Source: Ascidia mentula
Lineage: Eukaryota; Chordata; Ascidiacea; Phlebobranchia; Ascidiidae
Assembly: GCA_947561715.1 (NCBI GenBank)
Contig: OX387197.1
Location: forward strand, 10,785,001-10,849,000
Direction of reading: 5' to 3'
DNA: 64,000 nucleotides
The notes under the pieces were generated by a model. That model saw only the letters and a list, made by a program, of their open reading frames with translations. It did no database searches and was not told the origin of the DNA. Every line of letters begins with the position of its first letter. The stretch's first letter is position 1. Shown piece after piece: positions 37,901 through 48,784 of the stretch. The position numbers and the translations under genes are program-made.

Positions 37901-39713
37901 ATGGCAGAGGAAGAATCGATATTTCTGCCTAAACTTAACAACCTAGGCTCCCTAAGCTCCTAGCATCCTGCCACGCCCCTCGCGCTTCGCGAATCACTTT
38001 CCCTCTGTGCGATGACGTGGGAATGCGTACTAGTGCCTTCCATGACGTCATATATAGGTCTAAGATTAGACGTGAATACTTGGCGGCAAGGTCACGCGTT
38101 AATTCCCACGTGACAACGTCCATACAGACTGACGGCGTCAAACTTACAATAGTTACCCGCTGAAAAATGGCGGACTGCGCTGTGGTTATTACCAATAAGA
38201 TGGAAAACGAAAATACCTTTGATCCAGTGCTTTGAGCCATCATGACATCCAGTTTGGTCAGCACCTCCATTGGGGTAAAAGTCAACGTGCCCGAGGTTTC
38301 GGTTGATTCCATTAGCTGCAAAAGTTATTAATTGCATGATCCGATTTAATTGATAAAAAGGGCTCTAAAACAGAGACGACATTTCCGGTGAGCCACAGTT
38401 CAAAAGCGCCGAATCAACAGTCCCGTGACTAACTTCGTAGGGTTAATTGAACGGCGCAAACGCCCTACGCATATCATATTACACTGCCAACGTGTTCGCG
38501 CGTGGCCCACTGTGAGTACATACCATTATGGGCACGGCACAAAACGAAAACGGCTGAAAGGAACGCACCAAAGCGGAGATGCTAAATGTGTGGACATAAA
38601 AGAGCAACATTTGGGCAACATGCTAGTCTAGCAGCTAGAGTAATGAAACCGTGTCAGTAAATAGAAAAGATATATCGATTAGGTATAATACTGGTACTTA
38701 CCCATGCCAAACAATGTGCTTGTGTCTGTGTGTATAACATCGACAAACTTCGCATCCGTCCTATCTAGTCGTACGGTGGAGTTGTCGTAGTTAAAACCGG
38801 GGTTGGCTGGGTCGAGACCGCTGATACGTCCCACCATCAGGCGTTTACCACTTTCCTGAACCTTTTTTCCAGCGAAACCGGCGACGTGGGCGCCAAGACT
38901 GAACCCAATCAAGTGAAAATCGTTGGCGTTCGCGTTTTGTTCCGCCTGTGCGACCAACATCATAGATTTAGTATTTATGACTTGGCGAAAATAACCGTCG
39001 AAGTACAACAATCCTTACCAGTAGAGTTTTGATGAGGTAGGCGACTTGGGCACCCACCACCCTCGTATTCGAAACGGCGTTGTCGTAAGCCACATGCGCC
39101 CCAACCACCCAGTTAACTTGTATCACGTTTACGTCCTCTTTGTACAGAATGGCTTCCGTCACTTCGGGAACCCATTTTGCAAGTCGTGCTTCGATAAACT
39201 AAAAGATAAATGAGTTTAGGCGACGCAATCGTCAAGCCATCATATTCATGTCTATAGCGTTTTCGCCAACTCACTGCATATCCGTGAATGATGATCTTGG
39301 TCGGTTTCGATGGGTCGAAATGCGAGTTAGTGAGATTTTTCCGTTCTGGTATAATTTCTTGGCCGTCTTTCGAATTATTGCGGGTGTACAGAAAGTATTT
39401 GGTTTGTATTTGCTCCGGTGACATAGGCAATGGCATTTTAGGCGAAAAAGGTGGTAGGACGCTGAAACATCCGAGGTGCTGGTAACACACAGTCTGCTTG
39501 TTCTCGATTCCAATCGAACGTTTGTGCTTCAGGCCTAAAATCAAAGAATTACGGGTTTATGTTTTTCAACTTTCGAGCAATCAGACAAATATAGGTACCT
39601 GAAGTTTTTTCTGTGTGGAATGCAATGGCCAGGTAAAAGAGCAGTAGTTTTACGCATGTCTTCCCTTGCGCCACTGAAGATGTGTCAAATTTAAATGAAG
39701 CTCCACTATGCAT
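34983..39713 (-). CDS. Secreted pancreatic-type lipase with PLAT domain
   Basis: Ten exons, right to left: 39713-39599, 39534-39275, 39198-39019, 38945-38702, 38315-38217, 36326-36202, 36091-35941, 35869-35743, 35597-35400, 35229-34983; 1746 bases, 581 aa, phases consistent. A hydrophobic signal (KLLLFYLAIAF) is followed by the pancreatic-lipase N-terminus (VCYQHLGCFS), the oxyanion HGYA block, nucleophile elbow HLIGFSLGAHVAG (Ser), SGLDPANPGF (Asp) and MCDHLRA (His): a complete catalytic triad. A cysteine-rich MGYW block leads to a PLAT domain (VQIHWWNHTD... DVGRIESITFRW). The lid loop between its two cysteines is about 16 residues, shorter than the 23 of human pancreatic lipase, which may favour phospholipid substrates. 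About 85 residues rich in Pro, Lys and Ser follow PLAT, which is unusual. Exons 5 and 6 are separated by a 1.9-kb intron. Confidence 0.85.
36327..38216 (-). other. Large lipase intron with a multi-frame open stretch
   Basis: The intron is 1.9 kb, far longer than its neighbours (most under 350 bases). On the plus strand 37189-37686 is open for 165 aa from an ATG, and overlapping open frames exist on the minus strand (37221-37619, 37397-37867). The region is less AT-rich, which alone could explain the open frames. I do not recognise any protein, so a nested gene is only possible. Confidence 0.3.
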
Positions 39714-39773
39714 GTCCGATGCGTACGGATACTTTGAATAGTGAGCAAATGATGGTGTGTATTCTCTAAGCAA

Positions 39774-41930
39774 AAGTTAGGAAAACTGAACAACACAATG
39801 AAACTAGAATCTGAAACAAAAAATAGGCTACATTATATATGTTTCCATATTTTAAACATTAGGCATATTTTGTATTATCTGCGCTGCTCATTTACATTTT
39901 ATATAGTAGGCAACATACAAAAATGTTTCGTACTAACTAATTTATCATTGACATTCAGTATGTAAGAAAGCTATAAACACGACATTTCATCTTTATCTAA
40001 TAGTATTAAATAGTCCACCAAAAAAATACTATTTACTTCTTTCTAAACCCAGATCCTCTGCGTTTCACAGCCTGCCTGCAGACAATTGACAGTTGACATA
40101 CCTATAAGTGCCTCATGCATACTACTCAAACGAAGTCAAAGCATGTCTGTACAGACTGTCCGACATCACAGCCTCTCAACCGGCTTTTACGCTCTGATGA
40201 CCCCGTAGTACGTTCTTTCCAATTCACGACACGGGGTCAGGCGATGCATTGTCAGCCAATCAGAAGGCCGGAGAACAACTACGCCTGAGTTCGTAGTGGA
40301 ATGATACGCTGTCCTTGCATTCTTGGTGTTTAAATGTGATATTTCTTGACTGACAGCAAGATAAACTATTAAAATCATGTATGTAATGTTTACTAAAGTT
40401 TCAGGATTACAAAAGTGCGCAGTAGTTTTTGATATGCGCAACGACACAAGGTTAATCACCGAAAGTTTTAACTATGGTCGTTTAGGCCAAAGAACAAGAA
40501 ATAACTCAACTTAGTCAAGTATAAGCTTACACACTTCTAGAAGGGACTTCATAGATCGATATACAAATGGCAGTGCTGTGTTTGAACGAATGTTACAGTA
40601 AATTTGTATGGAATGACCTAAGGTAACCTCGAATAGCAAACCGCAGTATGTCCTGGAGTAAACTCCATCGACGTTTTTCTAAATGGCTCTGCCATTACTT
40701 TAATTCATGCCCGATTGCCCGTCACTGTAGTCACTCCTGAGAAATGTATAGCGGTGGTTTTGGTAATGCTGTGAAGTACTTTTATGGGTGTTGTGGAAAA
40801 CTGAGACTACTTCAAACGAAAAGAATGTAAATCTTTGCGGTCCATAAACTAACTGAACTAACCTGTTTGTGCGAAAACAATTGTGGTTGTAACACAACAA
40901 TCAATTCAAAACAATCTGAAATATACGTTTTGGGGAAAGCATTTGTTGCCACTGACGCTTCTTTGACATCAGTGAAGCCGTATTCTTATCAGAAGCTGAC
41001 AGATGTTGTTCTAGAAGTAATTTCAATCACTTTTTATGTGTTAACCAACACAATTAGCGTTAAACAATATCTTAATATTGTCCCCACTGCGTTTTAGAAT
41101 AACGTTTCGAGATATTTCCGAGATTTTTCACAAATGTTTCTGCGCAGCCTTGAGATTATTTGCCTGCAACTTAGCTACCACATAAACATTGAGTGGCGCT
41201 CTACTAACAGAAGCAGTACGTTTAAAGGTACTGCAGTATTCAGGTCAATAAGACATTACATGATGAAAATAAATGTTCGTCCGTACGTTGACATTGTTAT
41301 ATCATTAAAGTTTTGGGAGAAAGTCCGGGGAGAAAATAAAACAACTTTGTATATGCATGGATTGGCGGTAAGATCAGCGCATTGCATTTTTTGCTCAACA
41401 CCGCTATCTAACGGAGTGTTTCCCAACCATTTTGAGGTCACGAACCAACACTTGGAGGCAACGCAACGACTGGCTGCCAGTTTTTGTTCTGAATGTAACT
41501 TTTGCTTGTACAAATGTACAGTAAACCTCAGTGAAGCCGGATTCGATTTGACGGACAGATTCGTCCGGATTAAGCGAAGTTTCTGATTATCGGAGGACGT
41601 TTGTTTTATGCTTGACGTTGGGAAGATAGTATGACTTTTGACTTGGTGACAGAATTTTTCTTTTCTTTCAGTAACAATATATACAGGAAGAATATAACCT
41701 TTTGGCTTTTGTGGCAGAGCAAAAGGTTTATAAAACCAATAACTTACATAAAATGCAAGTTAGTTATCATACATTACTCCAAACTCGCTATAAAGAGAGG
41801 CCTAACATGTGGTTTTTGTTCCATCTGTACCATTATCCAGCTATACATTATTTTAGTCGTAAACACGTTAATTTCGCGTGTTTTACCCACAAAAACATTG
41901 CATGCACTCTTGTTTACCATGCCGAAAAAC
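39774..41930. other. Intergenic region upstream of the lipase
   Basis: No exon recognised. A stretch at about 40110-40205 (caaagcatgt, gacatcacag, ttttacgctctgatga) matches 61170-61262, so it is a dispersed repeat. The right part (from about 41600) begins to match the kinase gene's first intron. Confidence 0.35.
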
Positions 41931-41939
41931 GCGTCCCAA

Positions 41940-42345
41940 CCAATGATTGTTTCATTTCTTAAAAGAATCACAGCGGGTTTTTACCAGGAAGTTGGTTACG
42001 TTTAATCATAAAAGATTGAAGTGGTGACAAAATGTTACAACCTTATTGACCAAAGAGTTAAGCTCGTAACTGTTCCATCTCATTTGTTTTAGTGCTTTTC
42101 TGCAATCGTATCAGGCCATGTCTGATGCCATCGATCTGAAACCGAAACTAGGACGATAATGTCTAAAAATAAGGAAGCATGCACAGTCACAAATCAGGAC
42201 AAATATTAGATATATGCCTTAAACAATTCATATTTAATAGTTAGGTAGAATTGCGTGAAATTGCATCGCCATCATTAAATACATAGATGGTGGGTTGTTG
42301 CAAGAACTTACTTTATCCTGAACAATATCGGAGGTTTCATTTGAA
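41940..42345 (+). pseudogene. Decayed partial copy of the neighbouring kinase gene
   Basis: Two blocks match the intact kinase gene: gtttttaccaggaagttg and agtggtgacaaaatgttacaacc correspond to exon 2 (43812-43980), and attgcatcgccatcattaaatacatagatggtgg corresponds to exon 3 (44305-44340). The glycine loop is missing between the two exon-2 blocks and stops interrupt the exon-3 block. Upstream, 41620-41680 resembles the intron after exon 1 (43330-43390). So a stretch holding exons 2-3 and introns was duplicated in tandem and then decayed. Confidence 0.65.
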
Positions 42346-42539
42346 TTATGGCTGTGAGTTCGTTCCCATAATACCGCAAAAAATAGAGTTGATTTAATTT
42401 CGCCTTTATAACGTTTTATGATTATTCTTTATGATTAGTTTTAATTAACATATAAACGTATATAAGCAAATAAATTGTTACTGATGCTGCCAGGCATATT
42501 TATTGCTTAATACTGCTCTTCTGGCAAACTTTATTGTAT

Positions 42540-42595
42540 TTACGTTTCTCGACGTTTCGGCTATTATGCAACAGCCTTCATCAGGAGGAAGTATC
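42540..42595 (-). ncRNA. Hammerhead ribozyme-like motif, left arm
   Basis: Reading the minus strand: CTGATGA, a pairing stem (AGGCT with AGCC), GAAAC, then GTC at the cleavage position. This fits the conserved CUGANGA/GAAA/NUH core. Stem III is only the two pairs within ACGU, as in dimeric hammerheads of retroelements. Confidence 0.5.
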
Positions 42596-42734
42596 TATAA
42601 AAACCGTGCGGTTAGTGATAAGTATACTGTGCAGGTGTGTTCGCCCTTATCGCTTTTTCGTTGTTTCACTTTTTCTTTCTTTTGTAGCGTTTTTGTTTAT
42701 GTGCCTCAAATTGTCCACTGTGGTAGACTTAGAT

Positions 42735-42790
42735 ACTTCCTCCTGATGAAGGCTGTTGCATAATAGCCGAAACGTCGAGAAACGTAAATA
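42735..42790 (+). ncRNA. Hammerhead ribozyme-like motif, right arm
   Basis: CTGATGA at 42743-42749, stem II from GGCT with AGCC, GAAAC at 42769-42773, GTC at 42774-42776. Flanks (ttcctc before, gagaaa after) can form an imperfect stem I. Confidence 0.5.
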
Positions 42791-43295
42791 CAATAAAGTT
42801 TGCCAGAAGAGCAGTATTAAGCAACAGTATATAAGCAAGCCAAATCCGCGGGACATTGACGTTTTACCGTTCTAATCCGCAGTGCATTTGTATTTCTAAA
42901 CGATTGAACTGGCCCGACTATAAAAATTTTTATAATTTTTGTCGTTAGTGGAAAAGTTTGCCCACCCCGGCGATGAAAGTTTGCATACGTTACCTTTCCG
43001 TGTAGTGAACACAAAATACTGCAAGAAAATAACGACGGATCGAATTCTACTAAAAAGAAGTGTCGTATGTTTTTCGATATTTATCCAATTTTAAAACGAA
43101 ACGATGCAGCCTCATTGGTCACGATCTAACAAAAAGATGTTTAGGTGTTTTTTAAACGAATTTACGTTGTCGGTTGTTTCAAAGAGAAAACAGAAGCGGA
43201 ACAGACTGTTTTATTTCAGCCAGAAAGTCCCAAACAGTGCGGACTGGCTGCTTACTTTTTGTGAATGTAAGTTTTTTCGGTCCAGACGCACGTTC

Positions 43296-46200
43296 ATGGA
43301 TCAACCAAAAAATCCAGAAACGGACAAGGTAACTTTATTATTGTTGACTTAGCGACAGAACAATCAAGGGAAATTCTTCCAGTAGCAATATACTTACATA
43401 AAAGCGAGTTTTGACTGCAGTGCGGTGAGAACGTTTTTTACTTCTGGGTTTCCCTAGCTAGACCGTCTGAGGCTAAACCGATATCTAAAATGCATGTAAA
43501 TTATATTACACTCGCTTAACAGCTGTTATAGTCAGTAGTCTAACAAGTAAGTTATTATTGCATCAACTTATTGTAAATCTTACTTTTTTGACATCATAAT
43601 AGATGGATTGCAGTAAATGCAACTTGTTTTAATTCATTCAGTCATTATAATAATATTCAGTTCTCCAAACAAAATGAACTTTGTAGCAAAAGTGTTGATT
43701 CATATGATGAAAGATTATGGGCTCCCTGAGCAGTCGACCTGAAGGTGTCCCCTATAAACTCGATGAGTCATCACTGACGATTTTTTATTCCCTAAACTAG
43801 AAATACCATCGGTTTTTTACGAGGAAGTTGCCCACGCTTAGTCCCAAAACATTTAAGACAAGTTACAACAAAGACGATTACTTGGGTTGTGGTTCGTATG
43901 GTCATGTTCGGCGGTGTTACCATGAAGAGTACGATACAGTGGTGGCCAAATGTTACAACCTTACTGGAAACAGCAGTAAGCAAAAATGTAGACTGGAGAG
44001 GTAAGCTTGAACAGTTGAATTGGTCCTTTGTTTTATAGTTCTTTGTTGCAAACTTACATGCATCCACTTTCTGTGATTAGGATATAGAATTATACGTGAA
44101 TGAGTCTAACAAGGTTAAATTCTTTGTGTTTGTGATCTGTGTGTTCATACTTTAGAAATAAATAGTTTGCTACACATCGTTATTTATCAAAAAATTATTT
44201 CTTTGTCTCCGTGTTTGTTTCAGCTTATCAGGAGAAGCAAACATTCTCAGCAAATTATATCATGACAACATCGTTAAAGTTCTTGGCGTCACGAGTTGGG
44301 GGAATTGCATCGCCATCATAATGGAATACATCGATGGTGGATCATTGCAAGAACTTATTTTCTCCGGAAAAAATCCGGAGATATCACCTGATATTTGGCT
44401 GTGTGTCGTCCGCCAAATCACTTGTGCGTTGGATTACTTGCATACTTACCTTGTTGAAACCGTTATTTGCCACGGCGACCTTAAACCTCCCAACGTTTTA
44501 TTCACTAATAATTTCGTGATAAAACTAGCCGATTTTGGTTCGGCCAACGTTCGTAACTCAATTGGTAATAGGGGCGGATCAATCTTGTTCGAATCCGTAG
44601 ATTTCAAGCAGTCAACACAATATACCCTGGCATACGTCGCTCCTGAATTTTTAAGAAATGTGTCCAATAGCAAACTCCCGTCGATGGACATGTTCGGGTA
44701 TGCGTTGACATTGGCGTTGTTGAATTTTGTCTTTACACAGGGTTTCACAATTTCAGTTTATCCATGAATATTTACGAAATGTTGACCAGAAAACCTGTTT
44801 ATGATGGGGCAAACAGCATCCGCCTTCACAGCCATATACTTGCAGGAAGGTTGAGACCCGACTTAAATGTAGTCGAGAATATATACACTCACCGTCTCTA
44901 TCAAAACAATATTATTTCATTTTTAAAACAAACGATGATCCAATGTTGGAATGAAGAACCTTGCATGCGGCCGACCAGCGGGGAAGGTGAGTTTACAGTC
45001 TTTAAAATCAAGGCTTCCCTGTTTTCAATTGTTTGCAGTTTTCCGAGAGGCTTCTTTGCAATTGAAATCATGCAGCGGTCTCCAAATACACTGCGAGTGG
45101 AAAAAAATATGTAGAATTCTCAAAGGAAGACCTCTTGAACTTTCTCCAAATCACGCATGTGTTGACTTGACGGAGTTCCGCAACCAGTTCATTGAGATGC
45201 AATCAAACGGTATTACGAGCAAACTGCAAGCACTAAATACAATAATTGTCATCATGAGATTTGTATCCACTGATATTTGTAGAAAGTGCATCCAGCAGTT
45301 TTGCACGTCAACGCAATGCAACTATTTCATCCCGGACAGTTGACAGTTCGGTTGGAAGTCGACTACGCGGATCTTTACAACACTCGAGTAACAATGCAGT
45401 TTAAACACAGTACCGAACTTTTTTTATTCAGAAAAAATTTATATTACGCTTGTTTTTAGAATCGTTCGGTTCGTACACTTTCGTTTCAACTGCTGCATTC
45501 AAAACAACTGACGATCCACAATACCTAGGTAAGTAAATTGTGACTGAGTTTCATTTATAATTGAAGGCGATTACATAGAACTTATATATTTAAAAATAAT
45601 AATAAGGCCGAATATTCTTTAAGATTTGAAGCAAAATTAAAGAAACAAATGACTGTGCGTTGACTCGTAGAAATTGAATGTTGATATTTTCTCTTGTAAG
45701 TATCGTACATCACACACACGCATGTAGTCCACATTTAATCAAAACATTAAAAAAGGTAAATGTACAAATTCCGTGTATGAAAGATTTAGAAAAACAAATA
45801 GGCATGGTTAAAATTATAGTGACTCAATTGGGATATATTCTGGGTTTAGTTCCACGCCAGTTGCATCGTACCGACAGAAACATTGAGCCAAACATAATGA
45901 TATTGTTATTTCCACAGACTATTTGGAACAGATCGCCCGAGAAATAACCGAGATTGCGAAAGTCCCAGACGATAATAAACAACTGGAGAAAAACTGCTCC
46001 AAACTGTTAAAAGCACTTGACAAAAAAATGCCAACAAGAAATCAATTTTCCCTTACGATGAGTTGCATTGCGCTGTCGAATTGGAAAAAAGAGCTGAGTT
46101 TTCCAAAGCCATTGACTTTTTGAATGCATCAACAAAACTTTATGACAAACTTGCAATTGGATGCACCAATCGTCGGTTCTGGTTTGCAAACATGTCGTCT

Positions 46201-46737
46201 ACTTGCAAAATCCTGTCGAATGCAATGGTGAAAGACTTTAAGTACGATGACATTCGCGACAAAATTATGCCAATATTCGTGGGTATCATGAATAAGATGG
46301 TGGACAGCAATGTTGAATACACGGAGAAAGTTATTTCTTGCCACAATGTGCTCAATCATATTTTGAGTGTAATCAAGTCCATCGAAGACTACTCTTGGGC
46401 AGAAAGGATCGCGGACGTGTGTTACGACATAGCGACAAAACATAATTCTGCTTTAAAGATCAAGCCCTGTCCAGTAGCTAAAGTGATTGATAAAGCTGGT
46501 GACCTTTATCAGAAGGCGAACTACTATAGTCGTGCGAAATTGGCATATGAAGAGGCCATTAAAGTCGTGAATGCATCACACGAATGGACCTCAAAAACAC
46601 AGACAAAAAGAGACTTTGTAGCAACCATCGAACAAAAAATGGAAAACCTGCCTCGTTTGTTTGAAACAGTGGACGAGGAAGTTTACGTGTCATGCAATGA
46701 CGTTAGTGTATCATGCGGAGGTATTGTTGATAAATAA
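43296..46737 (+). CDS. TKL/RIPK-like protein kinase with a C-terminal helical region (one frame break)
   Basis: Seven exons: 43296-43328, 43801-44000, 44224-44697, 44757-44986, 45039-45209, 45460-45528, 45918-46737. The kinase domain has the glycine loop (LGCGSYGHV), the VAK lysine (TVVAKCYN), helix-C glutamate region (SGEANILSKL), a hinge MEYIDGGSL, catalytic loop CHGDLKPPNVL, ADFG, an APE-type VAPEF, and CWNEEPCMRP. HGD replaces the usual HRD, which suggests altered control but keeps the catalytic Asp. After the kinase comes about 340 residues, mostly helical, with TPR-like wording (DLYQKANYYSRAKLAYEEAIKVV). In the last exon the frame changes by one base at a run of seven A (46022-46028): one extra A joins the two open parts. 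It could be an assembly error, slippage, or a real break. Otherwise 665 aa. Confidence 0.7.
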
Positions 46738-47863
46738 CTTGCAACTTCCGCGTTGGAAATGAAGCATTTTATAGACCACATTTAGCTATAGATATGGCGC
46801 ATCTGCCAACAAATATAGAACAATTTCATGAACAACAAACTTGATGGGTGTTTTGCACCACAGCAACGAGTCGTAAAAGATTATTGTTTATTACGACAGT
46901 AGTCGATTCGTGACAATATTGCACACATTGTATTTATTATTTTCCTTGTCAATTTGACACCGCTATCTAAACTGTTTATTCGGGTTAATCTACTTGCTAA
47001 TGACACAGAGATGCAAAGAGACAGTTTGAGGAGACAATTTGCAGATAAGTATTTGGCCTCCCACAGAATGCGTCATCAGGGACGTTGCAAGTATTGGTGA
47101 CAACCCAATAACTGCATGCACAGCCCAGAGCTGCCACTATCTTGCGATTGTGATCGTACCTTTACAGAACAAAACCTCTGCTGTCTTCTTTTTAATGATT
47201 GGGGTCAGAACAAAATACACATTACATGATTTTATTCGTTGTCAAAATCCTTCTATTGGTTTTTGTGCTCATCATACACTGCCCGTCGCGAAAGAATCAC
47301 GGAGATATAGACTACGTTATAACGTTGCCAAGCATGTTACTCATACACGGGCTCTTTAGAAAAAACTAATTGTAACCTCGTCAAATAAATGATTAGCTTC
47401 ACTGCGGGGCCTTTATATGAATATCACATGAGATGACATTTAGAACCAAGCCTTTGCGGGTTCACAGAAAACAATGGTGTTATTCATGGCCTTAGACTCG
47501 TGGGGGCTAGACATTTATGTGCCCCGTTAACAGACAAACTGTTAAAAAAACGATACGCCAAGAGATTTTGTTTGATGCTGCATCGTGATATGATAAATAA
47601 CGTGTGTCTTTCGCCCAGACTAAGGACAGACGTCTAAAATAAATTTAAGTAATGGAACTTTCAAGCTTAGTTTCATACTCCTATCTGGTCACGATCTGAC
47701 CAAAGTTTATCCGTACTTAGCATGTTTACCATAACACCACGTGGCCAAGCCTCTATTGCGCTACTTCTCCAAGTTAGATGCCCCCGACAACGTACACTAA
47801 CTTGCAGATTATTTTGAAATATTGTTTTTAAAAAAAAAAGTGTTTGGTCCGGAAGGTACTACT

Positions 47864-47930
47864 ACACCGGGTCACAAAGTTTTCGTCAAACTTGATCCAC
47901 ATATGAGTGTGTGTAAAACAGAAAGTACTA
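47864..47930 (+). repeat. Solo arm of the CACCGGGT MITE family
   Basis: acaccgggtcacaaagtttt followed by aaacttgatccacatatgag repeats the left arm of the element at 48001. Confidence 0.6.
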
Positions 47931-48000
47931 AGTACTTAGTAGTCTCTGGTCTACTGATCTCTATGTTCTATAGAGATTAGTGGTTTGGGAAGATACTTTT

Positions 48001-48231
48001 ACACCGGGTCACAAAGTTTTTTCCAAACTTGATCCACATATAAGCCTATGTAACATAGAAATCTGTGCGAATATTAACGCTACGATTTCGTGTAGTATTT
48101 CACTTCAAATTTATAAACAAAAATAACAGGCGGTGGCCCTGTTCACGCCTAATCATTAAAATTCGCACAGATTTCTGTTTACACATACTTATATGTAGAT
48201 CAAGTTTGGAAAAAACTTTGTGACCCGGTGT
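48001..48231. mobile_element. 231-base MITE with long terminal inverted repeats
   Basis: Starts ACACCGGGTCACAAAG and ends CTTTGTGACCCGGTGT; the arms pair for about 75 bases (to aatctgtgcgaat) around a short central loop. No coding capacity. Confidence 0.7.
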
Positions 48232-48784
48232 AGTAGTTTTCCTGTGGTTTGGTCTCACGAGATAACGTAAGTGAGTTCGCGTCATTGATGTTTTACCGGT
48301 TCCACATGATCGAATTTTATCGATGTTTCATTTTATTTGCGTTTTTTGCCTTGGAAAACAATCATCTGCAGTAACATATCTAAACTGTCAAAACTACTTA
48401 TTAATAATAATCCATAATTGGGTATCTTATACAAATACCGACCTGCATAAAATATGCTCGTATTAGACTCACTTGCACGAATTTGTAACCTTTGACCCTT
48501 TGTTTGTTATTTTCTTTGTCGCCACTTATTGTTGTTCTATTTTATTTTGTAATTGGTAAAACTGAATTGAATAGGTGACCTGCTGAACTTTTACTGTTTT
48601 TTTCCCTGGAAAGCAGTAGTTTATGTGTCGTATAGGACGCTAAAACAGAGATATAAATATAGCCTATTATATTGCTGTTCTGATCTTGTTAATTTTTTTT
48701 CCAGATATTTTGTGTAAATCCTATGTATATATAGCGATCTTGTTTCTGATACAACAATATTAAATACCAAACCTCATAAGCTGC

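Larger units (their letters stand above)
42503..42824. mobile_element. Foldback repeat with hammerhead-ribozyme-like arms
   Basis: Arms of about 95 bases, 42503-42600 and 42731-42824, are inverted copies of each other (ttgcttaatactgctcttctggcaaac on the left, its complement on the right). Each arm, read towards the outside, holds a hammerhead-like core, listed separately. A third copy of the arm's sequence is at 56.5 kb. No coding capacity. Hammerhead motifs are known in the ends of Penelope-like elements and in retrozymes, so this may derive from such an element. Confidence 0.55.
46738..48784. other. Intergenic region with an inverted-repeat MITE
   Basis: No exon recognised. It holds the MITE at 48001-48231 and a single arm of the same family at 47864-47930. 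The right part is the TMEM59 promoter region. Confidence 0.45.
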
